Positions 17,838 through 30,237 of a stretch of DNA of 64,000 nucleotides are shown in pieces. The DNA is taken from assembly GCF_019249215.1 (NCBI RefSeq), contig NZ_JAESDI010000011.1, positions 124,001-188,000 of the forward strand, given 5' to 3'. The notes beneath the pieces were generated by a model. That model searched no databases. It was not told where the DNA came from and was given only the letters and a program-made list of their open reading frames with translations. A program made the position numbers and the translations under genes. The DNA comes from Alteromonas lipotrueae. GTDB lineage: Bacteria; Pseudomonadota; Gammaproteobacteria; Enterobacterales; Alteromonadaceae. Numbering within the stretch: the first letter of the stretch is position 1; each line of letters begins with the position of its first letter.

Positions 17838-19031
17838 TTACCCGATAGATACCGAGCGTTCGAAAAAGGCTTTCACATCAATTTTATAGTCAGAAGCAAT
17901 AGCCGCTTTTGAGACCTTAACGTTTTTTTCCGAGGCTAAATCGATATCTTTCGGCTCAAGAAAGTGTGCATTTCGAACAGAGTAAAATACCTTAACTTTA
18001 GGCGCTAATGGCGAGTCTGTTTGTTCCATCACCATGGCAAGTCGTTCATTCGACAGCAGTACTAGGCTTCCTACCGGATAAATACCCATGCATTTAATAA
18101 ATTGTTGTACCAATGGTAAGTCCAATTGAGACGGCGCATCACTTAGTAAAATAGAAAACGCTTTTTGGCTCGACATACCAGATTTGTAAACTCTATCTGC
18201 GGTTAGGGCATCATACACATCCGCAATAGCCAACATACGGCCTTCACGACTGATATTATCGCCTTTAGTGCCCATAGGGTACCCTAAACCATCTAAGCGC
18301 TCATGATGCTCGCTGATAGCTCTAATTAGCGTCTTGTCTAAGTCGGTACCATTTAAATAATCTACACCATGTTTAACATGCCCTTTCATGATGTCCATTT
18401 CACCATCAGTTAAGCGGCCAGGCTTATGCAGAATTTCATCCGGTATTTGAATTTTACCCAAATCATGTAGAAAACCTGAATATGAAAGATCTTGAACTTC
18501 ACTTTCGGACATCCCTAAATGACGACCAAAATTAGCCAGCAATATGGCGACATTTAAAGAATGCTCTAGGAGGTAATCGTCTTTTTCACGAATTTTCGTC
18601 AAACACAGCAACGCATCGGGATTACGGTCTATCGACGAAACCAGCTTCGCTGAAAATTCTTTAGGAATACTACTATCAAAGGGCTGTGTTTTTTTAACAC
18701 TGTTAAGAAGTTGCTTCTGGATGCGCTTACCTTGTACATGCAACTTAGTCGCGCGGGTCAATTCGTTTTCAAGACTTGCCTTGGGCGCTTTCTCTTCGCC
18801 TTTTTTGCTTACCGGTACTTCGTTTGTAGGCGTAGATTTAGTTGATGATACGCTAAAGGCTTTATCGGTATCGACAACAAGGGTTAACACTCCCCTTTTT
18901 TTAAGGGTATCAGCAACAGCCTGCGAGGTAACTCGCCCTTGGCTTTTAACTGAAAGCTGACCTTTTTGCTCCAGTATTTGATGAACAAACATCCCTGGCT
19001 TTAAGTCTTTTATAGTGATTTTTTTTAGCAT
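17838..19031 (-). CDS. HD-GYP domain phosphodiesterase (cyclic-di-GMP)
   Basis: A 397-residue protein: N-terminal DUF3391-like domain (ITIKDLKPGMFVHQ onwards, about 1-130), then an HD-GYP domain with GFLHDLGK as the HD metal motif and HHERLDGLGYP as the complete GYP motif, so hydrolysis of cyclic-di-GMP is expected. No membrane segment; cytoplasmic. ATG 19031 gives the usual MLKKITIKDLKPGM start; a longer frame begins at 19067 but adds 12 residues without homology. A single gene; partner signalling proteins are not visible here. Confidence 0.85.
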   Translation of the reverse strand: MLKKITIKDLKPGMFVHQILEQKGQLSVKSQGRVTSQAVADTLKKRGVLTLVVDTDKAFSVSSTKSTPTNEVPVSKKGEEKAPKASLENELTRATKLHVQGKRIQKQLLNSVKKTQPFDSSIPKEFSAKLVSSIDRNPDALLCLTKIREKDDYLLEHSLNVAILLANFGRHLGMSESEVQDLSYSGFLHDLGKIQIPDEILHKPGRLTDGEMDIMKGHVKHGVDYLNGTDLDKTLIRAISEHHERLDGLGYPMGTKGDNISREGRMLAIADVYDALTADRVYKSGMSSQKAFSILLSDAPSQLDLPLVQQFIKCMGIYPVGSLVLLSNERLAMVMEQTDSPLAPKVKVFYSVRNAHFLEPKDIDLASEKNVKVSKAAIASDYKIDVKAFFERSVSIG

Positions 19032-19105
19032 TATGAGTGAGGTACCACTTTTAAAAAAACGCCACACCTAACGGTGATAAATTGTGCTACACATGAATAT
19101 TTAAC

Positions 19106-19444
19106 TTACTGGTCAAGTTCTGCGAGTAAAGTATATAAACTAGGCTTCCAACCATAAGTTTTCATGTTCACTCTATGGTTTCTAACTAAAACACCTTCCG
19201 ATACTAGCAATGAACGTTGCTCTTCTGCAGGTTCAGACCCCAACGGAAATGCTATTTTCCCATCAGCTCTTACAACTCGATGCCAATGAGTAGTAACATA
19301 GGAGTCTTTCAAGTACTTTCCTACAAGTCTAGCTCTACCCGGCAAACCTGCAAGGTCTGCTAACTGACCATAGCTGACGACATAACCACTAGGTACAATT
19401 GAAAGTGTTTTTAATATTCTGGATTCTACTGCTACATTAGCCAT
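19106..19444 (-). CDS. atl: Alkyltransferase-like protein (ATL)
   Basis: A 112-residue protein with the DNA-binding domain of O6-alkylguanine-DNA alkyltransferase, but the reactive cysteine of PCHRV is replaced: it reads HWHRVV with Trp54. That is the hallmark of alkyltransferase-like proteins, which bind O6-alkylguanine and hand it to nucleotide excision repair without removing the alkyl group. The helix-turn-helix VVSYGQLADLAGLPGRARLVG with the arginine finger is intact. Divergent from the DTW-domain gene. Confidence 0.88.
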   Translation of the reverse strand: MANVAVESRILKTLSIVPSGYVVSYGQLADLAGLPGRARLVGKYLKDSYVTTHWHRVVRADGKIAFPLGSEPAEEQRSLLVSEGVLVRNHRVNMKTYGWKPSLYTLLAELDQ

Positions 19445-19504
19445 ATTGCATATTATCCATTCTACCTATTTTCTGCCGAAGAAATTTGAGTACAAATCTA
19501 TACT

Positions 19505-20086
19505 ATGAGAACAAAATGTATACGATGTCATTACCCAACAACCACCTGTATTTGCAACGCTATTTCTTCGGTCAGCATACCCATCAAGGTTATCGTTATA
19601 CAGCATGTTAAAGAGTCTTCCAATGCTAAGAACACCGCGAGATTAATCAAACTTTGTACTAACAATGTAGAGATAATCACCACTGACAATAGTAGCGAAA
19701 TGGAAAGATTAGCTTCAACATGTAATGCTCAATCAACAGCTCTTTTATACCCCAGTGACAACAGTATTGCCCTTGAGTCACAACGGGAACATATTGCTTC
19801 ATCACTTAAAAACCTATTGGTTATAGACGGTAGTTGGAAACAAGCCTACGCTGTGTTGCAGCAATTTCCATGGTTATCGTCTATACCAAGCTTTCATTTC
19901 GAGCAGGCCCCGGCTACACAATATAGAATAAGGCATACTCGAATTCGTGAAGGGTTATCAACTCTTGAAGCAACGGCCTACACATTAAACACATTGTATA
20001 AAATTGATACTCAGCCTTTCATTGAGCTGCAAGAAGCTATGCAAGATAATTGGAGAGGCCCCAAAGCCCACCAGCGAGAGACTTAA
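19505..20086 (+). CDS. tapT: DTW-domain tRNA-uridine aminocarboxypropyltransferase
   Basis: A 193-residue DTW-family enzyme (YfiP/TapT type), expected to place the acp group on a uridine of tRNA using S-adenosylmethionine. It has an N-terminal zinc-binding cysteine cluster (C5, C8, C15, C17), the DGSWKQA form of the DTW motif at 108-114, and a later RIRHTRIREGLSTLEA segment. Its stop directly abuts the stop of the convergent GST gene. The exact tRNA position is inferred from the family. Confidence 0.85.
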   Translation: MRTKCIRCHYPTTTCICNAISSVSIPIKVIVIQHVKESSNAKNTARLIKLCTNNVEIITTDNSSEMERLASTCNAQSTALLYPSDNSIALESQREHIASSLKNLLVIDGSWKQAYAVLQQFPWLSSIPSFHFEQAPATQYRIRHTRIREGLSTLEATAYTLNTLYKIDTQPFIELQEAMQDNWRGPKAHQRET

Positions 20087-20689
20087 TCACAACGCTCCCA
20101 TAGGGATAAACCCTTTTTGCTCTTTAATTAGTGTTATCCAGTTTCTTATCGCTGGATAAGCGGCAAGATCAAAGCCCCCCTCATGTGCAACATGGGTATA
20201 GGCAAATAATGAGATGTCAGCCAGCGAAACATGATTACCTAACAAAAACGGGGTTTGACTAAGTTGTTTATCCATTACTTCAAGTGCTCTATAGCCGCCT
20301 GCGTGCTTCGCCTCATATTCTGCTTTTCTATCTTCGGGTAAGCCAAGGTAAAGATTGATATAGCGCGCAACCGCAATATAGGGTTCGTGACTGTATTGCT
20401 CGAAGAACTGCCATTGCAACAATGTGGCAAAAGTAAAAGGTGAGGAGGGTATAAACGTAGAACCCGACGCTAAATAATGCATGATGGCATTAGACTCAGA
20501 CAACACACGCCCATCATCCAGTTCTAAAATGGGAATTTTACCATTAGGGGACTTCGCTAGAAAAGCATCTGTTCGGCACTCTCCTTTAAGAATATCGACA
20601 TCAATCCACTCACATGCCTTCCCAAGTAATGCTAGTAAAAGCTGTAATTTATAGCAATTACCAGAGCGTTTATCGCCGTAAATCAGCAT
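20087..20689 (-). CDS. Glutathione S-transferase family protein
   Basis: A 200-residue soluble GST: N-terminal thioredoxin-like domain (MLIYGDKRSGNCYKLQLLL, with KIPILELDDGRVLSESNAIMHYLA covering the cis-Pro and glutathione-binding ESNAI) and a C-terminal helical domain with LADISLFAYTHVA. Cytoplasmic conjugation or reduction with glutathione; substrate unknown. It is convergent with the DTW gene with no intergenic base. Confidence 0.85.
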   Translation of the reverse strand: MLIYGDKRSGNCYKLQLLLALLGKACEWIDVDILKGECRTDAFLAKSPNGKIPILELDDGRVLSESNAIMHYLASGSTFIPSSPFTFATLLQWQFFEQYSHEPYIAVARYINLYLGLPEDRKAEYEAKHAGGYRALEVMDKQLSQTPFLLGNHVSLADISLFAYTHVAHEGGFDLAAYPAIRNWITLIKEQKGFIPMGAL

Positions 20690-20731
20690 TTCACTCTCCT
20701 AATGAATGTGTGTTTACTCTATAAACTACCC

Positions 20732-21688
20732 TTAGTAAAAGGATTCTACAAACAGAAAGAAAAACCAAGATGCGGGTAAAGGCATCATGCACATAAGCAA
20801 TCTTAGCTTTTGGGTTTTGCTTAAAATTCTACGTAAGGTTTCTTTATTAGTTTCTATCGACTCTATTTTCTTACTTAACGACAGCTTTACGTCGCAGCTT
20901 ACTTGCTGACGAATAAGGTGAGTAAGTTCACTTTCCTGTTCTTTCATGACTAAGTTTGACACGGTACGCATCCTTTTAGCCACTATAATCATAGGTAAAA
21001 ACAAATACGTTGAAATGAAAATGGCATAGACAGTGAGAACACCAATATCGAAGACGGGGACTGGCTTGTTGATCCAAAAAATTGGCGTTAACGCAAATCC
21101 ACAGACCGCTATCAAGGTATTAGAAAGGGCCATGTCAAATACTTCTCGCAGCAAGTTTAGCTCTTTAATAGAGTCTGGTTCTTCTGTTGATGCAAGCTGC
21201 TGCAAATAATGAGTATTACTGAAGACCTGCAAAATAAAGAGCGTTAATAATAACCAAAAAGGAATTGATGTAAGCGCGATAACAAGTACTTCTGGCTCAT
21301 CTATTCGTGTCACTAAGCCTTCGGATAATAGATAAACGACGGGCATGATCACCCCAATTGAAGTTGACCACATAAGGTGTTTAGCGAACTGCCTACCTAA
21401 AACACGGCGATGATGATTAAACTTGCTTAATTTTTCTAAACTTAATAACGCTGCAATTAATGTACTTGCCGCATTCTTATGTACATTTCTAATCGTTAGC
21501 CAAAAAAAGCCTGAAAGCATCGTGGTGCCTAACGCAGTATTAAAATCTCGTTGATGATCGGCGTCTAGAATGGGCCAAGTTAATGCGCCCGTCCAATTAT
21601 GTATAAGTAGGAGAATCAAAACTAAGAAGAGTGGGTACGCCCATACACTTACTACATTGCGGTTACTCTCGTAAGCACTGAACTTCAT
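20732..21688 (-). CDS. Hypothetical multi-pass membrane protein, paralogue 1
   Basis: A 318-residue inner-membrane protein, not recognised. About six hydrophobic segments: near residues 15-30, 50-65, 105-125, 137-155, 190-235 (two) and a last one at the C-terminus, with a charged, probably coiled stretch (240-290) before it. It is clearly related to the following upstream gene: both share a GAxxWP segment after the first helix, an IHQN/VHKNxASxLI motif, a VFSNTHYLLQ-like loop, and a final PLSW/PASW...VE(T/S)F end. Tandem duplication is likely. Confidence 0.7.
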   Translation of the reverse strand: MKFSAYESNRNVVSVWAYPLFLVLILLLIHNWTGALTWPILDADHQRDFNTALGTTMLSGFFWLTIRNVHKNAASTLIAALLSLEKLSKFNHHRRVLGRQFAKHLMWSTSIGVIMPVVYLLSEGLVTRIDEPEVLVIALTSIPFWLLLTLFILQVFSNTHYLQQLASTEEPDSIKELNLLREVFDMALSNTLIAVCGFALTPIFWINKPVPVFDIGVLTVYAIFISTYLFLPMIIVAKRMRTVSNLVMKEQESELTHLIRQQVSCDVKLSLSKKIESIETNKETLRRILSKTQKLRLLMCMMPLPASWFFFLFVESFY

Positions 21689-21840
21689 CGTAATTTTTTA
21701 TCGCTAGTTATAATAATAGAAAAGGGGGTATACGCGTCGACTAAACGCTGAAGGCGGAATTATACGGGTAACTGAAGATCAAACCAAATTTAAAAAGTGT
21801 TTAAATATCGCCTTTTAATTTTAGCCGCAAGCCCGACAAA

Positions 21841-22755
21841 TTAAATGAACGTTTCGACCATTGAAACCAATCCCCACGACAAAGGAACCAGTACAACCGC
21901 CATTATTGTTTTTAGTTTATCACTGTTTGTGCATAGATCACTGTGGGCACGGCCCAACTTCGACGGCCTACTATCGTTAGTACAATTGCTATTTTCACTG
22001 TGACTTAGGCTTGAGGCTCGTATTTTCTGCTGTTTCAACGTCGCTTTTAATTTTAACAAGGGCGTAAACGTATAAGCCATCATTAACAGTGACAAACTCA
22101 TTACCGCTATCACTTCCAAAGGTGACACTACTACGTTGAACCAAAAGATAGGCAGAACAGTTAATAGTCCCAAGGCAATAATGGCATTGGTCAGAGAAAG
22201 CTTAGTTATTACGCTAAATGACGCCCAATAGTCTGAAGGTTTATTGGTTCCTGGGAGTACCTGCTTAAGTAGGTAGGTCACATTTGATCTTACTTGAAAT
22301 AAAAATAAGGTTGTAAGAAGAATAAGTGTAACGAACGATGCGATGAATGAAATGCCTTTGATGCTGTAGCTTTCTTTACTAACATCGCCTAGAAATACTA
22401 ATACAACCAAAAACATAGATGAAATTATTAACGAGTTGATAATTTGGTGATGAAACACCTTGGTTAGCCTTTGCCTGTGTACGGTAAACTGACCTAGCTG
22501 ATTTTTTTTTACCAATAACGAAATTAAACTGCTTGCTACGTTTTGGTGAATGTAACGAAATCCAAACCAGAAATAGCCAATAAATAATGAAATGCTTACA
22601 GCAGAATTAAAGCTTCGCTGAGCAGCCAGATCGCCAGATTCAGGCCAGTTAAAAGCCCCCGAAAACATATTCAATAGCGGTATAGCTAATAAAACTAATA
22701 GAGGAAATAAGCCAATAAACTGTTGTGGTTTACTAGTTGGAGGAGCTATCTTCAT
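21841..22755 (-). CDS. Hypothetical multi-pass membrane protein, paralogue 2
   Basis: A 304-residue paralogue of the preceding entry with the same membrane layout. The polar region before the last helix is rich in Ser/Asn/Lys (SHSENSNCTNDSRPSKLG) and differs between copies. ATG 22755 is chosen because MKIAPPTSKPQQF then aligns residue for residue with the start of the other copy; a longer frame begins at TTG 22824. It lies beyond the atp terminator and has its own transcription unit. Function unknown. Confidence 0.7.
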   Translation of the reverse strand: MKIAPPTSKPQQFIGLFPLLVLLAIPLLNMFSGAFNWPESGDLAAQRSFNSAVSISLFIGYFWFGFRYIHQNVASSLISLLVKKNQLGQFTVHRQRLTKVFHHQIINSLIISSMFLVVLVFLGDVSKESYSIKGISFIASFVTLILLTTLFLFQVRSNVTYLLKQVLPGTNKPSDYWASFSVITKLSLTNAIIALGLLTVLPIFWFNVVVSPLEVIAVMSLSLLMMAYTFTPLLKLKATLKQQKIRASSLSHSENSNCTNDSRPSKLGRAHSDLCTNSDKLKTIMAVVLVPLSWGLVSMVETFI

Positions 22756-22911
22756 AAAACCAACGTATCTACTAACGAGAGGATACAGACAGAGTGCGTT
22801 TGTAATACTACAAATTAGCCACAATCTGCGTAGACAATCATTATATTCAGCAATCCTTATGTTAATCCATTGACGTTTTGATTTACACTGTTTATGTATT
22901 AATTCAAATAA

Positions 22912-22937
22912 AAAAACCCGCCATTAGGCGGGTTTTT
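22912..22937 (-). terminator. Terminator of the atp operon
   Basis: On the reverse strand, AAACCCGCC (22927-22935 side) pairs with GGCGGGTTT and is followed by T7. It lies about 20 bases after the atpC stop. Confidence 0.9.
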
Positions 22938-22953
22938 ATAAACAGCTATTAGA

Positions 22954-23370
22954 TTACTTGCGTAACTTCTGAATAAGGCGAAGTTGTGCGATAGCTTCAG
23001 ACAACTCTTGAGCTGCTTCTGCGTAATCAAAGTCTGCGCCTGGGTTGGCGATGTGCTCTTCAGCACGTCGTTTGGCTTCTTCTGCTGCTTGCTCGTCTAG
23101 ATCTTCTGCACGAACCGCAATATCAGCCAGTACGGTGACGTTACCAGGCTGTACTTCAAGTACACCACCTGCAACGTAAATAACTTCTTCTTCACCGAAC
23201 TGCTTAACCAAACGCACCATACCAGGTTTAATAGCAGAGATAAGTGGCGCGTGACCGGGGTGTATACCTAGTTCACCTTCGCTACCTGTCACTTGAATCG
23301 TTTCAACAAGACCAGAAAAAATTTCTTTTTCTGCGCTTACTACGTCCAAATGTACTGTCATTGCTGCCAT
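22954..23370 (-). CDS. atpC: F1Fo ATP synthase epsilon subunit
   Basis: A 138-residue subunit of the F1 central stalk, which couples rotation and inhibits ATP hydrolysis. N-terminal beta-sandwich ([15 protein letters not shown], then [16 protein letters not shown]) and a C-terminal helical hairpin with [10 protein letters not shown]. Last gene of the nine-gene atp operon, 58 bases after atpD. Confidence 0.97.
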   Translation of the reverse strand: MAAMTVHLDVVSAEKEIFSGLVETIQVTGSEGELGIHPGHAPLISAIKPGMVRLVKQFGEEEVIYVAGGVLEVQPGNVTVLADIAVRAEDLDEQAAEEAKRRAEEHIANPGADFDYAEAAQELSEAIAQLRLIQKLRK

Positions 23371-23428
23371 AGAACCTCCTGATTAGGTACGTTAGCACAT
23401 TAATAGGCTGACAGGGTCAGCCGCATAA

Positions 23429-24826
<1,398 letters not shown>

Positions 24827-24847
24827 TTATCTTTTAGAAACCTTTGC

Positions 24848-25708
24848 CTACACCGCTGCGGCACCGCTCACAATCTCACTAATTTCTTGTGTGATTGCAG
24901 CTTGACGCGCTTTGTTATATATCAGTTGCAACTCATCAATTAAGTCGCCAGCGTTGTCGGTTGCTGCCTTCATGGCAACCATTCGCGCAGCCTGTTCTGA
25001 CGCCGCGTTTTCTACAACACCCTGATACACCTGAGACTCAATGTAACGTACCATCAATGCTTCCAAAATTTCTTTTGGATCTGGTTCGTAAATGTAGTCC
25101 CAACGATGCTTATATTCTTCGTCTTCAGACTTTGGCAAAGGCAATAACTGATTGATCACAGGGCTCTGTGTCATGGTGTTTACGAAGTCATTAAATACCA
25201 AGAAAACTCGGTCTAATTTGCCTTCGTCGTAAGCTTTAAGCATTACACGTACAACACCTACTACATCGCTCGCAGACGGCTTATCACCCAATCCAGATTC
25301 AGCGGCAAGCAAAGTGCCACCAAAACGGTTGAAGAAAGAGCACGCTTTTGAACCTAATGCAGCGAAGTCCACTTCTACACCTTGGTCACGCCATTTTTTG
25401 ACGTCCTGAGTGACAAGCTTAAATTCATTACTGTTTAAGCCACCACACAAGCCTCGGTCAGTGGAAATCACAATGTAGCCGACGCGCTTAACTTCACGCT
25501 CTTCCAAATAAGGATGGCGGAACTCAAGGTTACCGTTAGCAATGTGACCAATCACTTTTAGCATGTTTTGCGCATATGGACGGCCAGAGGCCATACGTTC
25601 TTGCGCCCGTTTCATTTTGGACGCAGCAACCATTTCCATTGCACTGGTAATCTTTTGAGTATTTTTGATACTCCCAATCTTACCTTTTATTTCTTTACCG
25701 CTGGCCAT
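24848..25708 (-). CDS. atpG: F1Fo ATP synthase gamma subunit
   Basis: A 286-residue rotor shaft subunit: N-terminal helix [32 protein letters not shown] and C-terminal helix with [14 protein letters not shown] form the coiled coil in the alpha3beta3 hexamer, with the [11 protein letters not shown] motif between. Between atpA and atpD as expected. Confidence 0.98.
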   Translation of the reverse strand: MASGKEIKGKIGSIKNTQKITSAMEMVAASKMKRAQERMASGRPYAQNMLKVIGHIANGNLEFRHPYLEEREVKRVGYIVISTDRGLCGGLNSNEFKLVTQDVKKWRDQGVEVDFAALGSKACSFFNRFGGTLLAAESGLGDKPSASDVVGVVRVMLKAYDEGKLDRVFLVFNDFVNTMTQSPVINQLLPLPKSEDEEYKHRWDYIYEPDPKEILEALMVRYIESQVYQGVVENAASEQAARMVAMKAATDNAGDLIDELQLIYNKARQAAITQEISEIVSGAAAV

Positions 25709-25770
25709 GACTATTTCTCCGATTACTCAACGTGAAGCCGATGGTGTTTACACATCATCGGCTGCATTGA

Positions 25771-27312
25771 TTACCAAGTTTGTGTCGCTTTAAATTGTGT
25801 TAAAGCGTCAGCTAACTTAGCGGCGATTTCGTCGTTGAAGTTACCAGTTTCGTTGATAGTCTTCATAAGGTCAGCGTTTTCGCTGTTCATGTAAGAATGA
25901 AGAGCAGCTTCAAAATCTAGGATTTTGTTAAGCTCAACGTCCTTAAGGAAACCTTTTTCAACCGCGAACAATGATACGCCCATATCTGCAATAGATAGTG
26001 GTGCATATTGTTTCTGTTTCATTAGCTCTGTTACGCGCTCACCGTGCTCAAGTTGCTCACGGGTTGCATCATCAAGGTCAGATGCGAACTGCGAGAATGC
26101 CGCCAATTCACGATACTGAGCAAGTGCAAGACGAATACCACCGCCCAACTTCTTGATAATTTTAGTTTGCGCAGCACCACCAACACGAGATACCGATACA
26201 CCAGCGTTAACCGCTGGACGGATACCTGCGTTAAACAAGTCAGTTTCTAGGAAGATCTGACCATCTGTAATCGAGATTACGTTGGTAGGTACGAAAGCAG
26301 ATACGTCACCAGCTTGCGTTTCGATAATTGGAAGCGCAGTTAATGAACCGGTTTTGCCTTTCACTTCACCGTTTGTATAACGCTCAACGTATTGTTCGTT
26401 TACACGAGCAGCACGTTCTAGCAAACGAGAGTGAAGATAGAAAACGTCACCAGGGTATGCTTCACGACCAGGAGGACGCTTAAGTAGCAATGAAATTTGA
26501 CGGTAAGCAACAGCTTGCTTAGACAAATCATCATATACGATTAGCGCATCTTCACCGCGGTCACGGAAGTATTCGCCCATAGTACAGCCAGAGTATGGTG
26601 CAAGATATTGCAATGCAGCAGACTCAGACGCAGAAGCTGCAACGATAATGGTGTGACCCAATGCATCGTGCTCTTCAAGCTTACGTACCACGTTAGCGAT
26701 AGTAGAAGCTTTCTGACCAACCGCTACGTACACACATTTAATGCCTGTACCTTTTTGGTTGATGATAGCGTCAATTGCCATTGCGGTTTTACCACACTGG
26801 CGGTCGCCGATGATAAGTTCACGCTGACCACGACCCACTGGGATCATGGCATCAACTGACTTATAACCAGTTTGGATTGGCTGATCTACTGATTGACGCT
26901 CGATTACACCAGGTGCAATCTTTTCAACTGGCTCAAAGCCAGCTGCATCAATGGCGCCTTTACCGTCGATAGGCTCACCAAGTGTGTTTACAACACGACC
27001 TAGTAGGGCATTACCAACAGGTACTTCAAGAATACGGCCTGTAGATTGTACTTTTACGCCTTCCTGTAAATCCGCATATGGACCCATTACAACCGCACCT
27101 ACAGAGTCTCGCTCAAGGTTTAGTGCAATAGCGTAGCGGCTTCCAGGAAGCTCAATCATTTCACCTTGCATTACATCGGCAAGGCCATGAATGCGGATAA
27201 TACCGTCAGTAACTGCGACGATAGTACCTTCATTGCGTGCTTCACTGCTTACATTGAACTGTTCAATTCTTTTCTTGATCAGTTCAGCAATTTCAGTGGA
27301 ATTAAGTTGCAT
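25771..27312 (-). CDS. atpA: F1Fo ATP synthase alpha subunit
   Basis: A 513-residue non-catalytic nucleotide-binding subunit: P-loop [25 protein letters not shown], and the arginine finger in the conserved SVSRVGG segment. Length equals E. coli AtpA. 13 bases after atpH. Confidence 0.98.
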   Translation of the reverse strand: MQLNSTEIAELIKKRIEQFNVSSEARNEGTIVAVTDGIIRIHGLADVMQGEMIELPGSRYAIALNLERDSVGAVVMGPYADLQEGVKVQSTGRILEVPVGNALLGRVVNTLGEPIDGKGAIDAAGFEPVEKIAPGVIERQSVDQPIQTGYKSVDAMIPVGRGQRELIIGDRQCGKTAMAIDAIINQKGTGIKCVYVAVGQKASTIANVVRKLEEHDALGHTIIVAASASESAALQYLAPYSGCTMGEYFRDRGEDALIVYDDLSKQAVAYRQISLLLKRPPGREAYPGDVFYLHSRLLERAARVNEQYVERYTNGEVKGKTGSLTALPIIETQAGDVSAFVPTNVISITDGQIFLETDLFNAGIRPAVNAGVSVSRVGGAAQTKIIKKLGGGIRLALAQYRELAAFSQFASDLDDATREQLEHGERVTELMKQKQYAPLSIADMGVSLFAVEKGFLKDVELNKILDFEAALHSYMNSENADLMKTINETGNFNDEIAAKLADALTQFKATQTW

Positions 27313-27325
27313 GCTCTTATCCCCG

Positions 27326-27859
27326 TTATGCTTGCAACGCGTCTGCTAGACGGTTCAATTTCGATTTTACGGAACCATCTATTACTGTATCGCCGGCTTT
27401 AATAACCATTCCAGCGATCAGGTCAGGATTCACGTTACAATTAAGCTTCACTTTACGTGCCAAACGTTTTTCCAACGATGCAACCAAATCGGTTTTCTGT
27501 GCATCGTTCAGCGCAGAGGCTGAAGTTACGTCTACTTCAATTTCTTTGTCGTAATCAGCTTTAAACGCATCAAACACATTTGAAATTTCAGGCAACGCGG
27601 CTAAACGTTTATTTTCAGCCAGTACCTTTACAAGGTTCTGGCCATGATCATCGAGTTGCTCACCACAAACATTGATGAAAACGTCAGCTAGAGTATCTGC
27701 AGCTACTGCGCCAGATAACAACTGATGCATATCATCGTTTTGTGCTACTGCACCTGCAAAGGTCAGCATTTCTTGCCACTTCGCAATGGCATTCTTCTCG
27801 ACGGCGAAATCGAAAGCTGCTTTAGCGTAAGGACGAGCAACGGTTGTCAATTCAGACAT
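27326..27859 (-). CDS. atpH: F1Fo ATP synthase delta subunit
   Basis: A 177-residue peripheral stalk subunit linking F1 to b. Helical N-terminal domain beginning [15 protein letters not shown] and C-terminal segment with [26 protein letters not shown]. 14 bases after atpF. Confidence 0.97.
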   Translation of the reverse strand: MSELTTVARPYAKAAFDFAVEKNAIAKWQEMLTFAGAVAQNDDMHQLLSGAVAADTLADVFINVCGEQLDDHGQNLVKVLAENKRLAALPEISNVFDAFKADYDKEIEVDVTSASALNDAQKTDLVASLEKRLARKVKLNCNVNPDLIAGMVIKAGDTVIDGSVKSKLNRLADALQA

Positions 27860-27873
27860 GGCTCATCTCCCTC

Positions 27874-28344
27874 TTAAAGCTCAGCGACAAGTTTTTCAAC
27901 AATGTCGTTTTGTGCGTTAGCATCAATTTCACGTTGTAAGATTTGCTGTGCGCCAGCTACTGCTAATGCAGAAACTTGCTTGCGCAAATCTTCTTTGGCA
28001 CGATTGCGTTCAGCTTCAATTTCGGTGTAGCCAGAAGCAATAATCTTCTCGCGTTCTGCATGGCCTTTTTGCGTTTCTTCGTCAACCAACTGGTTGGCGC
28101 GCTTTTTGGCTTGCTCGATAATTTCGGCTGCTTGCGCTTTCGCATCTTTCATTTGCTCAGTGGCTTTCGCTTGAGCAAGTTCTAAGTCTTTCTCTGCCCG
28201 TTCAGAAGCTTCAAGCCCATCGGCTATTTTCTTCTGACGTTCTTCAATCGCTGCCATCAGCGGTGGCCACACATATTTCATGCAGAACACCACGAACACA
28301 GCGAAGGCGATTAATTGACCAATAAAAGTGGCGTTAAAATTCAC
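27874..28344 (-). CDS. atpF: F1Fo ATP synthase b subunit
   Basis: A 156-residue subunit of the peripheral stator: one N-terminal membrane helix (about 5-25, ending in MKYVWPPLM) followed by a long charged coiled coil rich in Ala, Glu and Lys. Dimeric in the complex. Same length as E. coli AtpF. Confidence 0.97.
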   Translation of the reverse strand: MNFNATFIGQLIAFAVFVVFCMKYVWPPLMAAIEERQKKIADGLEASERAEKDLELAQAKATEQMKDAKAQAAEIIEQAKKRANQLVDEETQKGHAEREKIIASGYTEIEAERNRAKEDLRKQVSALAVAGAQQILQREIDANAQNDIVEKLVAEL

Positions 28345-28389
28345 AATCGCCCCTCCTCTAAAAGTTCGCTAAAAAAGTGTGTAGTAAAA

Positions 28390-28629
<240 letters not shown>

Positions 28630-28715
28630 TTAAATTTAAAGTTAATGTTAAAAGTAGAACTCGGTTATTAACCGCGCCGGTCAATCCAGGTATTACCAGC
28701 GCGGATCAATGCTTA

Positions 28716-29552
<837 letters not shown>

Positions 29553-29648
29553 TTAACCTAAGTTGTAAAGTGTAAAAATTGGTGACTGGTTCCAGTACAT
29601 ATTCGTAAGCAAGTATTCAGTAGTTATTTATTAATCGTTATTGTTTGA

Positions 29649-30032
29649 CTACTTCGTACCATAACGGAACATGGCCAGTGTATGACTGGCGGTTGTAACG
29701 ACATAGGCCACAAAAACTTCTAGCGGCGAGGCATTTAGGCCTGCAAATGTCACTACAAATAAAATGATTGTCAGTGCCAGTTTCAATTTTGAACCTTGGC
29801 TAAAACTTTGGGCAACAAGTTCGTTTTTACTTGCACCAGCATATTTAAATGCAAACCCTGAAAATATGGCTGTTGGCAGTATGCTTATCACTGCGCCAGC
29901 AGCGGCTGATATTGCAGAATGTTGCCCTGCGATAATCCCCGCCAAAAGGGTTATTAATAGTGCCGTGACTACCTGAACCAGAATGCCTTTTTTGGCAATA
30001 AATAATCCGTGTTCAGCTAACTTGTTTTTCAC
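29649..30032 (-). CDS. atpI: ATP synthase assembly protein I
   Basis: A 127-residue protein with four membrane segments of the AtpI/UncI family, first gene of the atp operon. It helps assemble the c ring or supplies Mg2+ in other species. GTG start with AGGG 5 bases upstream. Sequence is weakly conserved, as usual for this gene; position carries much of the assignment. Confidence 0.88.
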   Translation of the reverse strand: MKNKLAEHGLFIAKKGILVQVVTALLITLLAGIIAGQHSAISAAAGAVISILPTAIFSGFAFKYAGASKNELVAQSFSQGSKLKLALTIILFVVTFAGLNASPLEVFVAYVVTTASHTLAMFRYGTK

Positions 30033-30073
30033 GTTGCCCTACTGCTTGTTCATGTCTAACGAAAAGCGTCAGA

Positions 30074-30101
30074 AGTATACTGTTTTACCGACATTTTTCA
30101 A
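30074..30101 (-). promoter_or_regulatory. Likely promoter of the atp operon
   Basis: Reverse strand TTGAAA (30101-30096), 16-base spacer, TATACT (30079-30074). A transcript starting near 30067 would have a leader of about 35 bases to the atpI GTG. Confidence 0.65.
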
Positions 30102-30237
30102 CAGTACATCGCATTTTGAAAGCTATTCTGAAAATATTCTAACGCTATAACCGGAAAGGAGGCTGTCCACAGCCGAAGCTTTAGGAATGAATGATCGCAA
30201 TATTTATGCTAACTTCCTTTCAGCACAGAAATATAAC

